Shown here piece after piece: positions 8,253-15,889 of a stretch of 48,791 nucleotides of DNA. Position numbers and translations under genes: made by a program. Within the stretch, counting starts at the first letter, position 1, and each line of letters begins with the position of its first letter. The notes under the pieces were generated by a model that saw nothing but the letters and a program-made list of their open reading frames with translations, was not told the origin of the DNA and searched no databases. Source of the DNA: Microcaldota archaeon (lineage in GTDB: Archaea; Micrarchaeota; Micrarchaeia; Micrarchaeales; CABMGC01); NCBI GenBank assembly GCA_021848025.1, contig JAJZND010000019.1, positions 1 through 48,791 on the forward strand, in the 5' to 3' direction.

Positions 8253-10619
8253 TCAGCGCCTTGCCCGGCCAAACCTGTTCCGCCTGCTTCTCCTTGAATT
8301 GTACACTATTCCTGCGACTATCGCAAGTAGCACAGCCACAAGGGCTGCAGGTACCGTAGGGAAGCTGCCGCTGCCTCTGCTTTCTGAGAGCGAGCCGCTA
8401 TTTCTTGTCTGGTTCGCACCTGTGCCTGAACTTGTTGCAGATGCATTTCTGGCTCCTGTTGAAGATGAAGAGGAGGTGCTGCCTATGGTAGTTGTTATTG
8501 AAGTGCCATTTGTCTTGCTGCTGTTTGTCTGCGTAGAGTTTGAGCCTGTGCCTTTGTTGTTATTTGAAGCGGGTATTGTTGTTACTGCAGTGCTGTTGTT
8601 TGTCTGCGTGGAACTATTCGTCTTCTGCGGAATAGTTGTTGTAGGTGCAGGTGGCTGCGGCACTGTGGTTGGCAGTGTAGTAGGTGCAGGCACACCGCAC
8701 ATTGGATTGCAGCTTACCCCGCCAGGGACCTGGTAGATGGTGAAGTTTGCGCTTATTGAATTGGCTGTGTAATTTGCGTCTCCGAGTGTGTTGAAGGTAA
8801 GGTAATATGTTGTTGTGTATGCAGAAGAGCCAGGGCCTACCTTGAAGGTATTCTGGGTGTAGATGCTGTTGCTTAGCACTGAGTTAACCCCTGCCGCGCT
8901 GAGCGAGAGCGTTCCCGCAAGTTGGTTGTATACGGTTGAAATGTTTGCAGTTACGTTTGCCTGATATCCATCGTAGGTGTATGAGCCTGGGAAGTCAGGG
9001 AATGACAGTATCGGAGCTGCCTTGCCTACTTTCAGCACGTTGCCTGTAGCGACTAAAGTGTACGCGCTGCTTACCCCTACATCTTTCACATTTACCTTGT
9101 AAGTGTAGCTGCCCACTGCAGGGTAGATCAACACGTTCTCAGTGCCTGAAGTTATATGAACATTTGCAGCAGGTTTGTTGTTTATTGTCCATGAATAGAT
9201 GAAGTTTCCGGATCCTCCGGTAACTATTGCGTTTGCAGCGACATTCTCCCCATATGCTATGCTGTTTGAAGGGCTCAGGTAAAGCGTTACAGTAGGAGCG
9301 GGATAAACGACCACTTGCACGGTGTTGGAAACCGCATTTTCCGGACTTTCAGAAGAGTCTGTCACTTTGTAGCAGTAATAAGTGCTTGAGGTAGGTGAAG
9401 CAGTGTAGGTTGAGCTTGTGGCCCCAGTTATGGCGGTGTCAGAGCTGCATGCGCTTGAACTTCCGCTATACCACTGATATGAGTAAGGTGTAGTTCCGCC
9501 AGATGGGTTTGCTGTCAGTGTTACTGACTGGCCTGAATCCATGCTATAGCTATTTGGAGTTATGGCTCCTGAGATGAGTGCATTGCTTATTACAATTGTG
9601 CCTGTTGAGGCTGATGCCTTTCCGTTCATGCTGTCCGTTACGGTTACGCTTATGCTGCAAGATGAAACAGCATTCGGAGTGTATGTAAATGAAGCCGCGT
9701 TACCTGGTGATGTAAAACCCGGGCAGGAGCTCGACCATGAATATGTGTAAGGGCTGCTTCCGCTTGATGCTGTTGCAGTTACAGTTACTGACTGTCCTAC
9801 GTCAATCTTGGTTTCAGACGAAGGAGAGACTGAGACTGAAACTGCAGGTACAACAGTGACCTCTTCAGGATTTGCATCAAGAGTCTGCGGCGAATATGAG
9901 CTGTCGGTTATTGTTGCGCAGTAGTATGTATTGCTTGTAGGAGATATGCTGAATGCGTGTGATTGGCCGGATGTTGATTCTGAAGCAACCTTTGTAGAAC
10001 TAGATGAGCAGGATGAAGTTGTGCTTGAATATAAGGTAACATTAAATGGAGGTGTACCTCCCATCCAGCTAACAGTTGCACTGGTGGACTGCCCTGACTC
10101 TATATTGCTATTTGAGAGCGAAAGATACGCATCTTCAAATTTGGGGTAGATAGTGTAAGTAGTTGTGATATCAGAGTAAATTTGACTATCAGATGCACTT
10201 TGTACATCGAATTCTATAGTATACGTGCCTGGAGTAAAATACATGTTACTGAAAGTACTCTGGTAGGTGCTATTATTAATGCAGGGGATGGATAGGGTTG
10301 TAAGTGCTGGGAGAGAGTAAGAAGTACTTGATGTTTGAACGGCTTGCTCAACATAGCAGATGCCAGTGCTATTTAGTATATCAGTGTTTACGAAATAACT
10401 GCTGGCTCCACTGTATGTATCTACGAACTGTACGCACTGTGCATCACTTGAACTGCAGGTTGGCCCTGCTTGCGCAGGAGGCCACAATGAACTTGATACA
10501 TACTGCTTATAGTCTACATTTACGTTTTGCGGGTTTATTGAACCGGATATTCCTGCATGGACCGTGCCAAGAAAGAGCACAGCCATAGCAAGCATCGCAA
10601 TTGCACTTGTTTTTTGCAT
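8253..10619 (-). CDS. Secreted Ig/PKD-like repeat surface protein with C-terminal membrane anchor
   Basis: The 788-residue protein opens with a clear signal peptide (MQKTSAIAMLAMAVLFLGTVHA). Four to five Ig/PKD-like units follow, marked by phrases such as SGQSVTLTANPSGGTTPYSYQW and VTGGSGNFIYSWTINN. Paired cysteines in CSSSSTK...YYCATI and CSSDTAI...YYCYKV may form disulfides. From about residue 640 there is a Pro/Thr then Ser/Thr/Asn-rich stalk with many N-glycosylation sites, then one transmembrane helix (VPAALVAVLLAIVAGIVY) and an Arg-rich tail (RRSRRNRFGRARR). The topology is therefore exported domain, glycosylated stalk, membrane anchor. The ATG is preceded by AGGAG at a normal distance. 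It probably belongs to the cell envelope; binding partner unknown. Confidence 0.85.
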   Translation of the reverse strand: MQKTSAIAMLAMAVLFLGTVHAGISGSINPQNVNVDYKQYVSSSLWPPAQAGPTCSSSDAQCVQFVDTYSGASSYFVNTDILNSTGICYVEQAVQTSSTSYSLPALTTLSIPCINNSTYQSTFSNMYFTPGTYTIEFDVQSASDSQIYSDITTTYTIYPKFEDAYLSLSNSNIESGQSTSATVSWMGGTPPFNVTLYSSTTSSCSSSSTKVASESTSGQSHAFSISPTSNTYYCATITDSSYSPQTLDANPEEVTVVPAVSVSVSPSSETKIDVGQSVTVTATASSGSSPYTYSWSSSCPGFTSPGNAASFTYTPNAVSSCSISVTVTDSMNGKASASTGTIVISNALISGAITPNSYSMDSGQSVTLTANPSGGTTPYSYQWYSGSSSACSSDTAITGATSSTYTASPTSSTYYCYKVTDSSESPENAVSNTVQVVVYPAPTVTLYLSPSNSIAYGENVAANAIVTGGSGNFIYSWTINNKPAANVHITSGTENVLIYPAVGSYTYKVNVKDVGVSSAYTLVATGNVLKVGKAAPILSFPDFPGSYTYDGYQANVTANISTVYNQLAGTLSLSAAGVNSVLSNSIYTQNTFKVGPGSSAYTTTYYLTFNTLGDANYTANSISANFTIYQVPGGVSCNPMCGVPAPTTLPTTVPQPPAPTTTIPQKTNSSTQTNNSTAVTTIPASNNNKGTGSNSTQTNSSKTNGTSITTTIGSTSSSSSTGARNASATSSGTGANQTRNSGSLSESRGSGSFPTVPAALVAVLLAIVAGIVYNSRRSRRNRFGRARR

Positions 10620-10873
10620 ATCGACTCCTATTCAATTTAATAAAAATGCCACTTATCTTTTTCTTGCCTGTACACTCTTAGTGGCTTAACTGGTATAAAG
10701 ACTTTACTATCAGGCATGGAAACTTATTTAAATAATTAATTTCTTCCACTGGAGAAACATCCAGCTGTATGCTTTACCTGGATAAAGCAGCATTGGAATT
10801 AAGCATGCTGCTGATTGATGCTGAACTGCATAGCCATGAATAAATACCTTCGCTGATAATTTTATGCGAGAGC

Positions 10874-11221
10874 ATGGTTACACCATGGTGCCCTGTTGAG
10901 AACGTCGTAAAATCATACGGGGTGAGCAGCAGGGAGATTGCAAGGCTTGTGCGCATGAATTGGCGCATGGTTGTGCTGAGCCTTGTTGCAGGCAGCGGAA
11001 AGCCAATGCAGTACAGCAGGATAGAGAGGGAATCCGGACTGAACTCAAGGACGCTTGCACTTGTGCTTAAGGAGCTTACAAGAGAGAAGCTTCTTGACAG
11101 GAAGGAGCTTCCAGGAGCAGGCAGAAAAGTAGAGTACTCTGCAACTATAATAGGCAAGCGCATAGCAACCATGCCGTGCCCACTTCTAAAGTTTGCATCT
11201 GACAAGAAGAAGATAGGATAG
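10874..11221 (+). CDS. HxlR-type winged-helix transcriptional regulator
   Basis: The 115-residue protein matches the HxlR layout: a CPVENVV start, a helix ending in RMVVLSLVAGSG, a recognition-helix region reading IERESGLNSRTLALVLKELTREKLL, and a beta-wing RKVEYSATIIGKRI, equivalent to the family's RVEYSLTELG. HxlR proteins are DNA-binding regulators, often responding to reactive electrophiles or redox change through the N-terminal Cys; one Cys (CPVE) is present here. A TATA-like gaataaatacc lies about 35 bases before the ATG, suggesting a nearly leaderless transcript. The antisense ORF 10774-11265 is its shadow. The target is unknown. Confidence 0.72.
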   Translation: MVTPWCPVENVVKSYGVSSREIARLVRMNWRMVVLSLVAGSGKPMQYSRIERESGLNSRTLALVLKELTREKLLDRKELPGAGRKVEYSATIIGKRIATMPCPLLKFASDKKKIG

Positions 11222-11367
11222 CAGTTTGGCGCTTGAAGCATAGATTGTGGCTTGTAAAAATCCATCAGATTGCACAGGAAAAAACGCGTTTGCCGGATAT
11301 TACGCTCCTGTACAGCAGTTGCTTTGCTTATTGGAATTCTGCTTCACTGAACTTCCCGCTTCATGCA

Positions 11368-11946
11368 TTATATCACTGAGGCGCTGCTGCCTATGTGGCA
11401 GTAAGATTTGACTTCCTGCCTTGTAAGGTAATACACCACAAGCAGATCTATGATAAGGCTTATTAAACCAGTTATAATTCCTGAGCTTGATGCGAGTGAG
11501 GCCACTATGATGCTGTACACTGCAGCTATTACCCCTATGCTAGTAAATATAAGGGAAACCCACCAGGCCCACTTATTGCCTATCCATATACCATACATTA
11601 TTGCAATGGAAATTAGAGCTGATATCACTGTAACAGTAATCAGCGTATCTACAACAATGCTTTTAGCTGAGAGAGCATATGCTGCACCATACTGGGCAGT
11701 CGCCTCTTTGACAGCAGTAGCAACATCCGCATTAAAGGTAATTGTAGTAAGTGTCAATGAAATAACAAGGCTTATGAGGTAGAGTGCCACTATCACCTTT
11801 ACGCCATACGGCTTGCCAGGCTTGGCTTCTGCTGCTGGATTCGGGCTTGAAGCTGCGCTGGCTTCGCTCTTTGAACCTCCTCTTTTAGAACTGCTCTTTT
11901 TTGAAGTATCTTTCAAAGCCCACGCACCTGCTGCTGCATATTTCAT
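11368..11946 (-). CDS. Small four-helix membrane protein, unrecognised
   Basis: The 192-residue protein has a polar, Ser/Lys/Ala-rich cytoplasmic N-terminus (about 48 residues) and four hydrophobic helices: VIVALYLISLVISLTL, a helix around TLITVTVISALISIAIMYGIWI, WAWWVSLIFTSIGVIAAVYSIIVA and ITGLISLIIDLLVVYYL. The arrangement, including a short GNKWAWW turn between helices 2 and 3, resembles small DUF2127/DUF4064-like membrane proteins, but I cannot assign a family with confidence. It is isolated from the flanking genes by about 150-240 bases each side, so it is probably transcribed alone. Confidence 0.6.
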   Translation of the reverse strand: MKYAAAGAWALKDTSKKSSSKRGGSKSEASAASSPNPAAEAKPGKPYGVKVIVALYLISLVISLTLTTITFNADVATAVKEATAQYGAAYALSAKSIVVDTLITVTVISALISIAIMYGIWIGNKWAWWVSLIFTSIGVIAAVYSIIVASLASSSGIITGLISLIIDLLVVYYLTRQEVKSYCHIGSSASVI

Positions 11947-12127
11947 ATAGTATAGTAAGTACTAAGCTTAAATGCATTGCGCTCTGGATGGTCTGTTCGG
12001 CCTTTGACCGCATTTATGGTGCAATATGGTGCAATCTGCCTAAAAACATATTGTATCAGGCCAGTAACTAGGATATTTTTCATAAAATATCACATAAGTT
12101 GTATGATATACAATTAAAATGGGAAAG

Positions 12128-12179
12128 TTTATATATTTTTACGATAAAGTATACTTTGGGGATGTGATGGGAGGTGGGG
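12128..12179 (+). promoter_or_regulatory. TATA box and strong Shine-Dalgarno deciding the start at 12183
   Basis: A TATA element (gtttatatattttta, about 12128-12141) is followed by gggaggtgggg. The GGAGGTG stretch sits six bases before the ATG at 12183. The GTG at 12174 used in the ORF track lies inside this ribosome-binding sequence, so the ATG is preferred. Confidence 0.65.
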
Positions 12180-12182
12180 TAT

Positions 12183-13028
12183 ATGAATGGAATTACTGGA
12201 GAAGATTGCGAGAGGATAAAAGCTTCGCTTGCCGCTAACGGCTATGTAATGCATAAGCATAACAAGCTCTGCCAGCGGCATGTTGAGCATGTGCTTGCCA
12301 AGGATGAGGAGATCCTGTTTGAATTGAGGCAGAGTTATCTGCAGTCTATCTCTCCTGACAGAATAATAGCGACAAACAAGAGGCTTATTATAGTGAGGCC
12401 TTCTTTCTGGGGCCTGTATATGGGTCATGATGTGCTCAATCCCTCAGAATTGAGCTTCGTGCCGTATCGGAACGTAATAAGCATAATGATGAACAGAGGC
12501 AAGATCCTTGCCTCGCTGCACATACGCATACACGGTTTTACTGATTCGAGCCCTGAAATGGGTAAGGAAGGAAATGTCGAAGGAGTAGTAATAGATATGG
12601 CAGTAAAATTCACCCGATTCATAGAGGAGATAGTGGAGCTGATGAATGAGAATGGCGAGGCAAAGGAGACAGCAGAATACACTTACGCTAATTCTGGAAA
12701 TAAGGAGGAGCATGAAGGGCTTAGTCTCGACGAAGCAAAGGAAATGGTATCGAAGGGGGATGCCAGGTTTGCATGGACTGGAGTCGAGCCGATTGGGGAA
12801 GTCGCCATGCTCCTCGGAATAAAGGAAGACGAGATAGTGAAGATAGACCTGAATAGCATAGAAGAGAAGGAAATAAAGGAGATAAACAAATACATTTTTA
12901 TCTTCTACACATGGTCAATGGGCAGCCACATAGCCAAATTCCTCAAGGAGAAGCACGGAGTAGAGCTGCATATGCTGAAGCATGGAATAGCAGAGTATGC
13001 TAGAAGGAAGTTCAAGGCCTTCAACTGA
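12183..13028 (+). CDS. PH-like domain fused to a rhodanese-like domain lacking the catalytic cysteine
   Basis: The 281-residue protein has two parts. Residues ~30-165 look like a bacterial-type PH domain: HVLAKDEEILFELRQS, then DRIIATNKRLIIVRPSFW and VPYRNVISIMMNRGKILASLHI. The C-terminal ~100 residues read as a rhodanese fold: LSLDEAKEMVSKGDARFAWTGV, KIDLNSIEEKEI, then KYIFIFYTWSMGSHIAKFLKEKHG and LKHGIAEY. In active rhodaneses the loop after the central strand holds a cysteine (YCxxG); here the equivalent stretch is YTWSMGS, so sulfur transfer is not expected. The combination suggests a regulatory or scaffolding protein; no function can be named. Domain assignments are by eye. Confidence 0.65.
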   Translation: MNGITGEDCERIKASLAANGYVMHKHNKLCQRHVEHVLAKDEEILFELRQSYLQSISPDRIIATNKRLIIVRPSFWGLYMGHDVLNPSELSFVPYRNVISIMMNRGKILASLHIRIHGFTDSSPEMGKEGNVEGVVIDMAVKFTRFIEEIVELMNENGEAKETAEYTYANSGNKEEHEGLSLDEAKEMVSKGDARFAWTGVEPIGEVAMLLGIKEDEIVKIDLNSIEEKEIKEINKYIFIFYTWSMGSHIAKFLKEKHGVELHMLKHGIAEYARRKFKAFN

Positions 13029-13270
13029 TTTGCACTCTCAGCACATAACTTTTCAGTTAAATCGGATATTCGATTCTAAAAGCCAGCCTTGCCTGCGCTG
13101 CGCACATTGATATATTGAAGAGCGTGAACTTCAGCTAAGTTTATTTTTGCTTATGCTGTCGACATCAGCTTTCAGAAAGAGGGAATTTCAAGAAGCGGCT
13201 GCCTATTCTGCACATAAGCTTGTCTTATATTCTTGGCTCTGCCCTTTTTTCTTATATTCTTCCTTCATGC

Positions 13271-13708
13271 CTAGGCTTCTCCTGCGGCCTTCTTTACAAG
13301 AGCGGCGATCTTTGCCTCCTCCGTATTGGTTATCTCAGTCAATGCGAAGCTGGTAGGCCACATCCTGCCCTCATCAAGCTTAGCCTTGTCGCTGAAGCCA
13401 AGTGTCGCATATCTGGCCTTGAATTTATACCCTCCCTGAAAAAAGCAGATAATCTTGTCGCCCTTTGAATAAGCCGGCATCCCATACCAGGTCCTTGGAG
13501 CGAGTTCCGGCGCAGCAGCCTTCACTATTGCATGTATGCGCTTGGCCATTGCGCGGTCCGGCTCCGGCATCTTGGCTATCTGCGCAAGCACCGCTGCTTC
13601 GCCGTTGGACTTTGAATTCTTCTCCTTGAGGTATTCTTTCATGGCTGCTATCTCCTCCTTGCTCAATCCCTTCATGCCTGGCCTTTCCCTGTTTGTTCCG
13701 TTTTCCAT
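13271..13708 (-). CDS. DUF1801/YdhG-like protein
   Basis: The 145-residue protein contains the DUF1801 pattern: [37 protein letters not shown], then a [20 protein letters not shown] block and a C-terminal helix ([13 protein letters not shown]). Family members are small soluble proteins annotated loosely as YdhG or iron-chaperone-like; the biochemical role is uncertain. The N-terminal ~40 residues ([19 protein letters not shown]) form an extra helical region. It is a single gene transcribed opposite to its neighbours. Confidence 0.75.
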   Translation of the reverse strand: MENGTNRERPGMKGLSKEEIAAMKEYLKEKNSKSNGEAAVLAQIAKMPEPDRAMAKRIHAIVKAAAPELAPRTWYGMPAYSKGDKIICFFQGGYKFKARYATLGFSDKAKLDEGRMWPTSFALTEITNTEEAKIAALVKKAAGEA

Positions 13709-13891
13709 GTTTTCGCCTTCATCCCATCTTTACTTTCAGAGTAAATTTCTTTATTTATATAGTTTAGCCATGTCCTGCAATAATAAAACCACAAAGGAAT
13801 CAATAAAACTACAGAAAAACAATTAAACTATAAGGCCGGTTTTATAGAAAGCCTTATAAATCACTTCTCTTTTTATATTACTCGTGAGCTT

Positions 13892-15091
13892 ATGGCTGGA
13901 GGCAAGAGTCTGTATCTTGTATTTGCGGTAATAGTTGTTATTGCAGTAATTGCCGTACTTTGGTTTACACTGGGCAGGGTTACATCGACCCCGGCAGTAT
14001 CTTCAAGTTCTTCTGCAGCTGCTTCTTCCCCTAAGCAGCAGGTTCAGGCTATGCCTAAGCAGATGCTTGTGAATGAATTGACTCTGATCAACACAACGCC
14101 TTCGTACGAGGCTGCCTACAATCTGAATGTACCTGCGCTTAGCTCTTTTCTAAGCCTGCTTGGCGGCAGCGGCAATAGCACACAGCTACTCATCTTCAAG
14201 AGCGGCACAGCAGCCAAGGTTGTCTTCTCGTTAGGAAGCATTACTGCCGCAGCTTATTCCGGAGGAGCATTGGGTAATAACGTTTCTGTTACATGTACTG
14301 AAGATAGCCTTTTGCCTTCAAGTTCAGGAGGCAGTATAACATGCACATATTCAAATACCACAGGGTCGTCTTTGACCTCTGCGCAATCAACAAATAGCAT
14401 ACTAAAGACGCTCAATGAAACAAATGTTACCTTTATAGGAAACAAAACAGTGATAGGCGATACATGCAGCGAATTCAAGATAACTGCACAGGCAAGCGAG
14501 ATTAATAGCCTTATTAACCAGAGCCAGCAGAGTGGCAGCAGCCTCGCTTCGTCCCTTTCCGGAAGCACCGGAACCTTCAACGGCACGCTTGTTGCTTATG
14601 CATGCATCAGCGGGCAGACAGGCCTTCCGCTCAGCCTGAACCTGACTGATGAATATTATGACCAATTGCTTGGAGAGAACAAGACCAACATGGTTTTCTC
14701 CATGAATGCGACAAGCATGGGAACTGCAGTGCCGGGCAGCGCCTTTGAGATGCCTGTGCCGTGGGTTCTCTCTACGAATAACAGCATTGTCAACTGCACT
14801 CCCGATTCGGTTAGCTTCTCTTTTGTTTCCTTGAAAAATGCAACGAATAGCACAGTAAAGGTTTCCACTTCAAGCAGCCAGTACAATTTCACATACAATG
14901 CATACATGTACAACAACCAGACTGCAAGAGTGAATCTTGGAAGGAACCTTGCCTATGGGCGCATGTACAGAGTTAATGCGACATTCGCCAGGAACATAAC
15001 ACAGCCAGGTAGTTACATTACTCCAAACATCTGCATAGACGGCTACTGCTCTGATGCAGACTCATGTTTCCTGAATTTTAATTACACATGA
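13892..15091 (+). CDS. Surface protein with N-terminal membrane anchor, short paralogue
   Basis: The 399-residue protein begins with a membrane helix (LYLVFAVIVVIAVIAVLWFTL) and a Ser/Ala-rich linker, then an extracellular region rich in NxS/T sites. It shares several blocks with the 752-residue protein two genes on: PKQMLVN, LINTTPSYEA, GLPLSLNL, CTPDSVSFSFVS and NSTVKVSTSSSQYNFTY. Some blocks are identical at DNA level for about 40 bases. Four or more Cys in the C-terminal part (CTPDS, NICIDGYCSDADSCF) probably form disulfides. The start ATG follows a TATA-like cttataaatcac. No family recognised; an exposed envelope protein is inferred. Confidence 0.7.
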   Translation: MAGGKSLYLVFAVIVVIAVIAVLWFTLGRVTSTPAVSSSSSAAASSPKQQVQAMPKQMLVNELTLINTTPSYEAAYNLNVPALSSFLSLLGGSGNSTQLLIFKSGTAAKVVFSLGSITAAAYSGGALGNNVSVTCTEDSLLPSSSGGSITCTYSNTTGSSLTSAQSTNSILKTLNETNVTFIGNKTVIGDTCSEFKITAQASEINSLINQSQQSGSSLASSLSGSTGTFNGTLVAYACISGQTGLPLSLNLTDEYYDQLLGENKTNMVFSMNATSMGTAVPGSAFEMPVPWVLSTNNSIVNCTPDSVSFSFVSLKNATNSTVKVSTSSSQYNFTYNAYMYNNQTARVNLGRNLAYGRMYRVNATFARNITQPGSYITPNICIDGYCSDADSCFLNFNYT

Positions 15092-15196
15092 ATTGTTCTC
15101 TACATAACTTATGGATGGAGTGGCCGAAACAGTTGCAGCCTGAATGAATAGAGGAATATGATAAGAGATACGCCAAGCCATCGTATAGGTCTTTAA

Positions 15197-15793
15197 ATGA
15201 AAATGATCCGGATCCAGACGCCTGGAGAGACAATTTTATGCGATTTGACCGTTGAAGAACAGGTAAAAAAACGTATATTTTTAAGGTTTTTAGCAGTATG
15301 TTTCGTATTAATTTTGATTCCTTCTTATGTTGAATTCAGTTTAATCTTTACTCTTGCTCTGGCTGCTGTCTTGCTGGCTGGCTTTTTTTATCTTTGTTTT
15401 ATTAAATATGCGGAAATCCGGCTAACGCTTACAAACAAAAGAATAATTGCAAGCTACTATGCAACTTTGCTATTAAGGCATTTTGATGCCACAATGGATC
15501 TGAAAGATGTACGGGAAATAAAGGGTTTTTATATGCCAACGCTTGTCTACGGAGCAAACCTAATTTTTATGCTAATAACGAACAAAGATGCGCCGCCTCT
15601 TCCCGGCAGGGCACCATTTACTTACTTTACCAAATATGCCAATAGGAACATAAAAACCTCCATTCCTATTTTTTTGATAACGGGCGAGCAATATAATAAG
15701 TTCACGCAGGCACTGAAGAATACTGACTTTAAGCGTGATGGCCAGGGAGCGGCCCAGGCCCAAGATCCGAATGCCCGGGCTTTCCATAATTAG
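15197..15793 (+). CDS. Membrane-anchored PH-like (bPH) domain protein
   Basis: The 198-residue protein carries a two-helix membrane hairpin (FLRFLAVCFVLILIPSYV and LIFTLALAAVLLAGFFYLCF) followed by a PH-like domain. The hallmark is AEIRLTLTNKRIIASYYATLL and MDLKDVREIKGFYMP, matching the YxLTxxRI and IxxVxxI pattern of YdbS/bPH_2 proteins. The tail is polar (DGQGAAQAQDPNARAF). bPH proteins sit at the inner face of the membrane; their ligands are mostly unknown. It lies between two paralogous surface proteins on the same strand, about 100 bases from each. Confidence 0.7.
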   Translation: MKMIRIQTPGETILCDLTVEEQVKKRIFLRFLAVCFVLILIPSYVEFSLIFTLALAAVLLAGFFYLCFIKYAEIRLTLTNKRIIASYYATLLLRHFDATMDLKDVREIKGFYMPTLVYGANLIFMLITNKDAPPLPGRAPFTYFTKYANRNIKTSIPIFLITGEQYNKFTQALKNTDFKRDGQGAAQAQDPNARAFHN

Positions 15794-15889
15794 GGCTCAT
15801 ATGACCTATTGATGGGCAGTACCTATTTTACAGAACCTTTTATTAGAAACCTTTAAAAACTGCAGTCTTTATATGCTTACTGTGAATAA

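Noticed and set aside
8182-8736. 184-residue plus-strand ORF
   Set aside because: It is antisense to the Ser/Thr-rich stalk of the 8253-10619 surface protein. Its Val/Leu/Pro-rich composition is what the reverse of such codons gives.
10774-11265. 163-residue minus-strand ORF
   Set aside because: It overlaps the HxlR regulator, which has clear family motifs; this frame has none.
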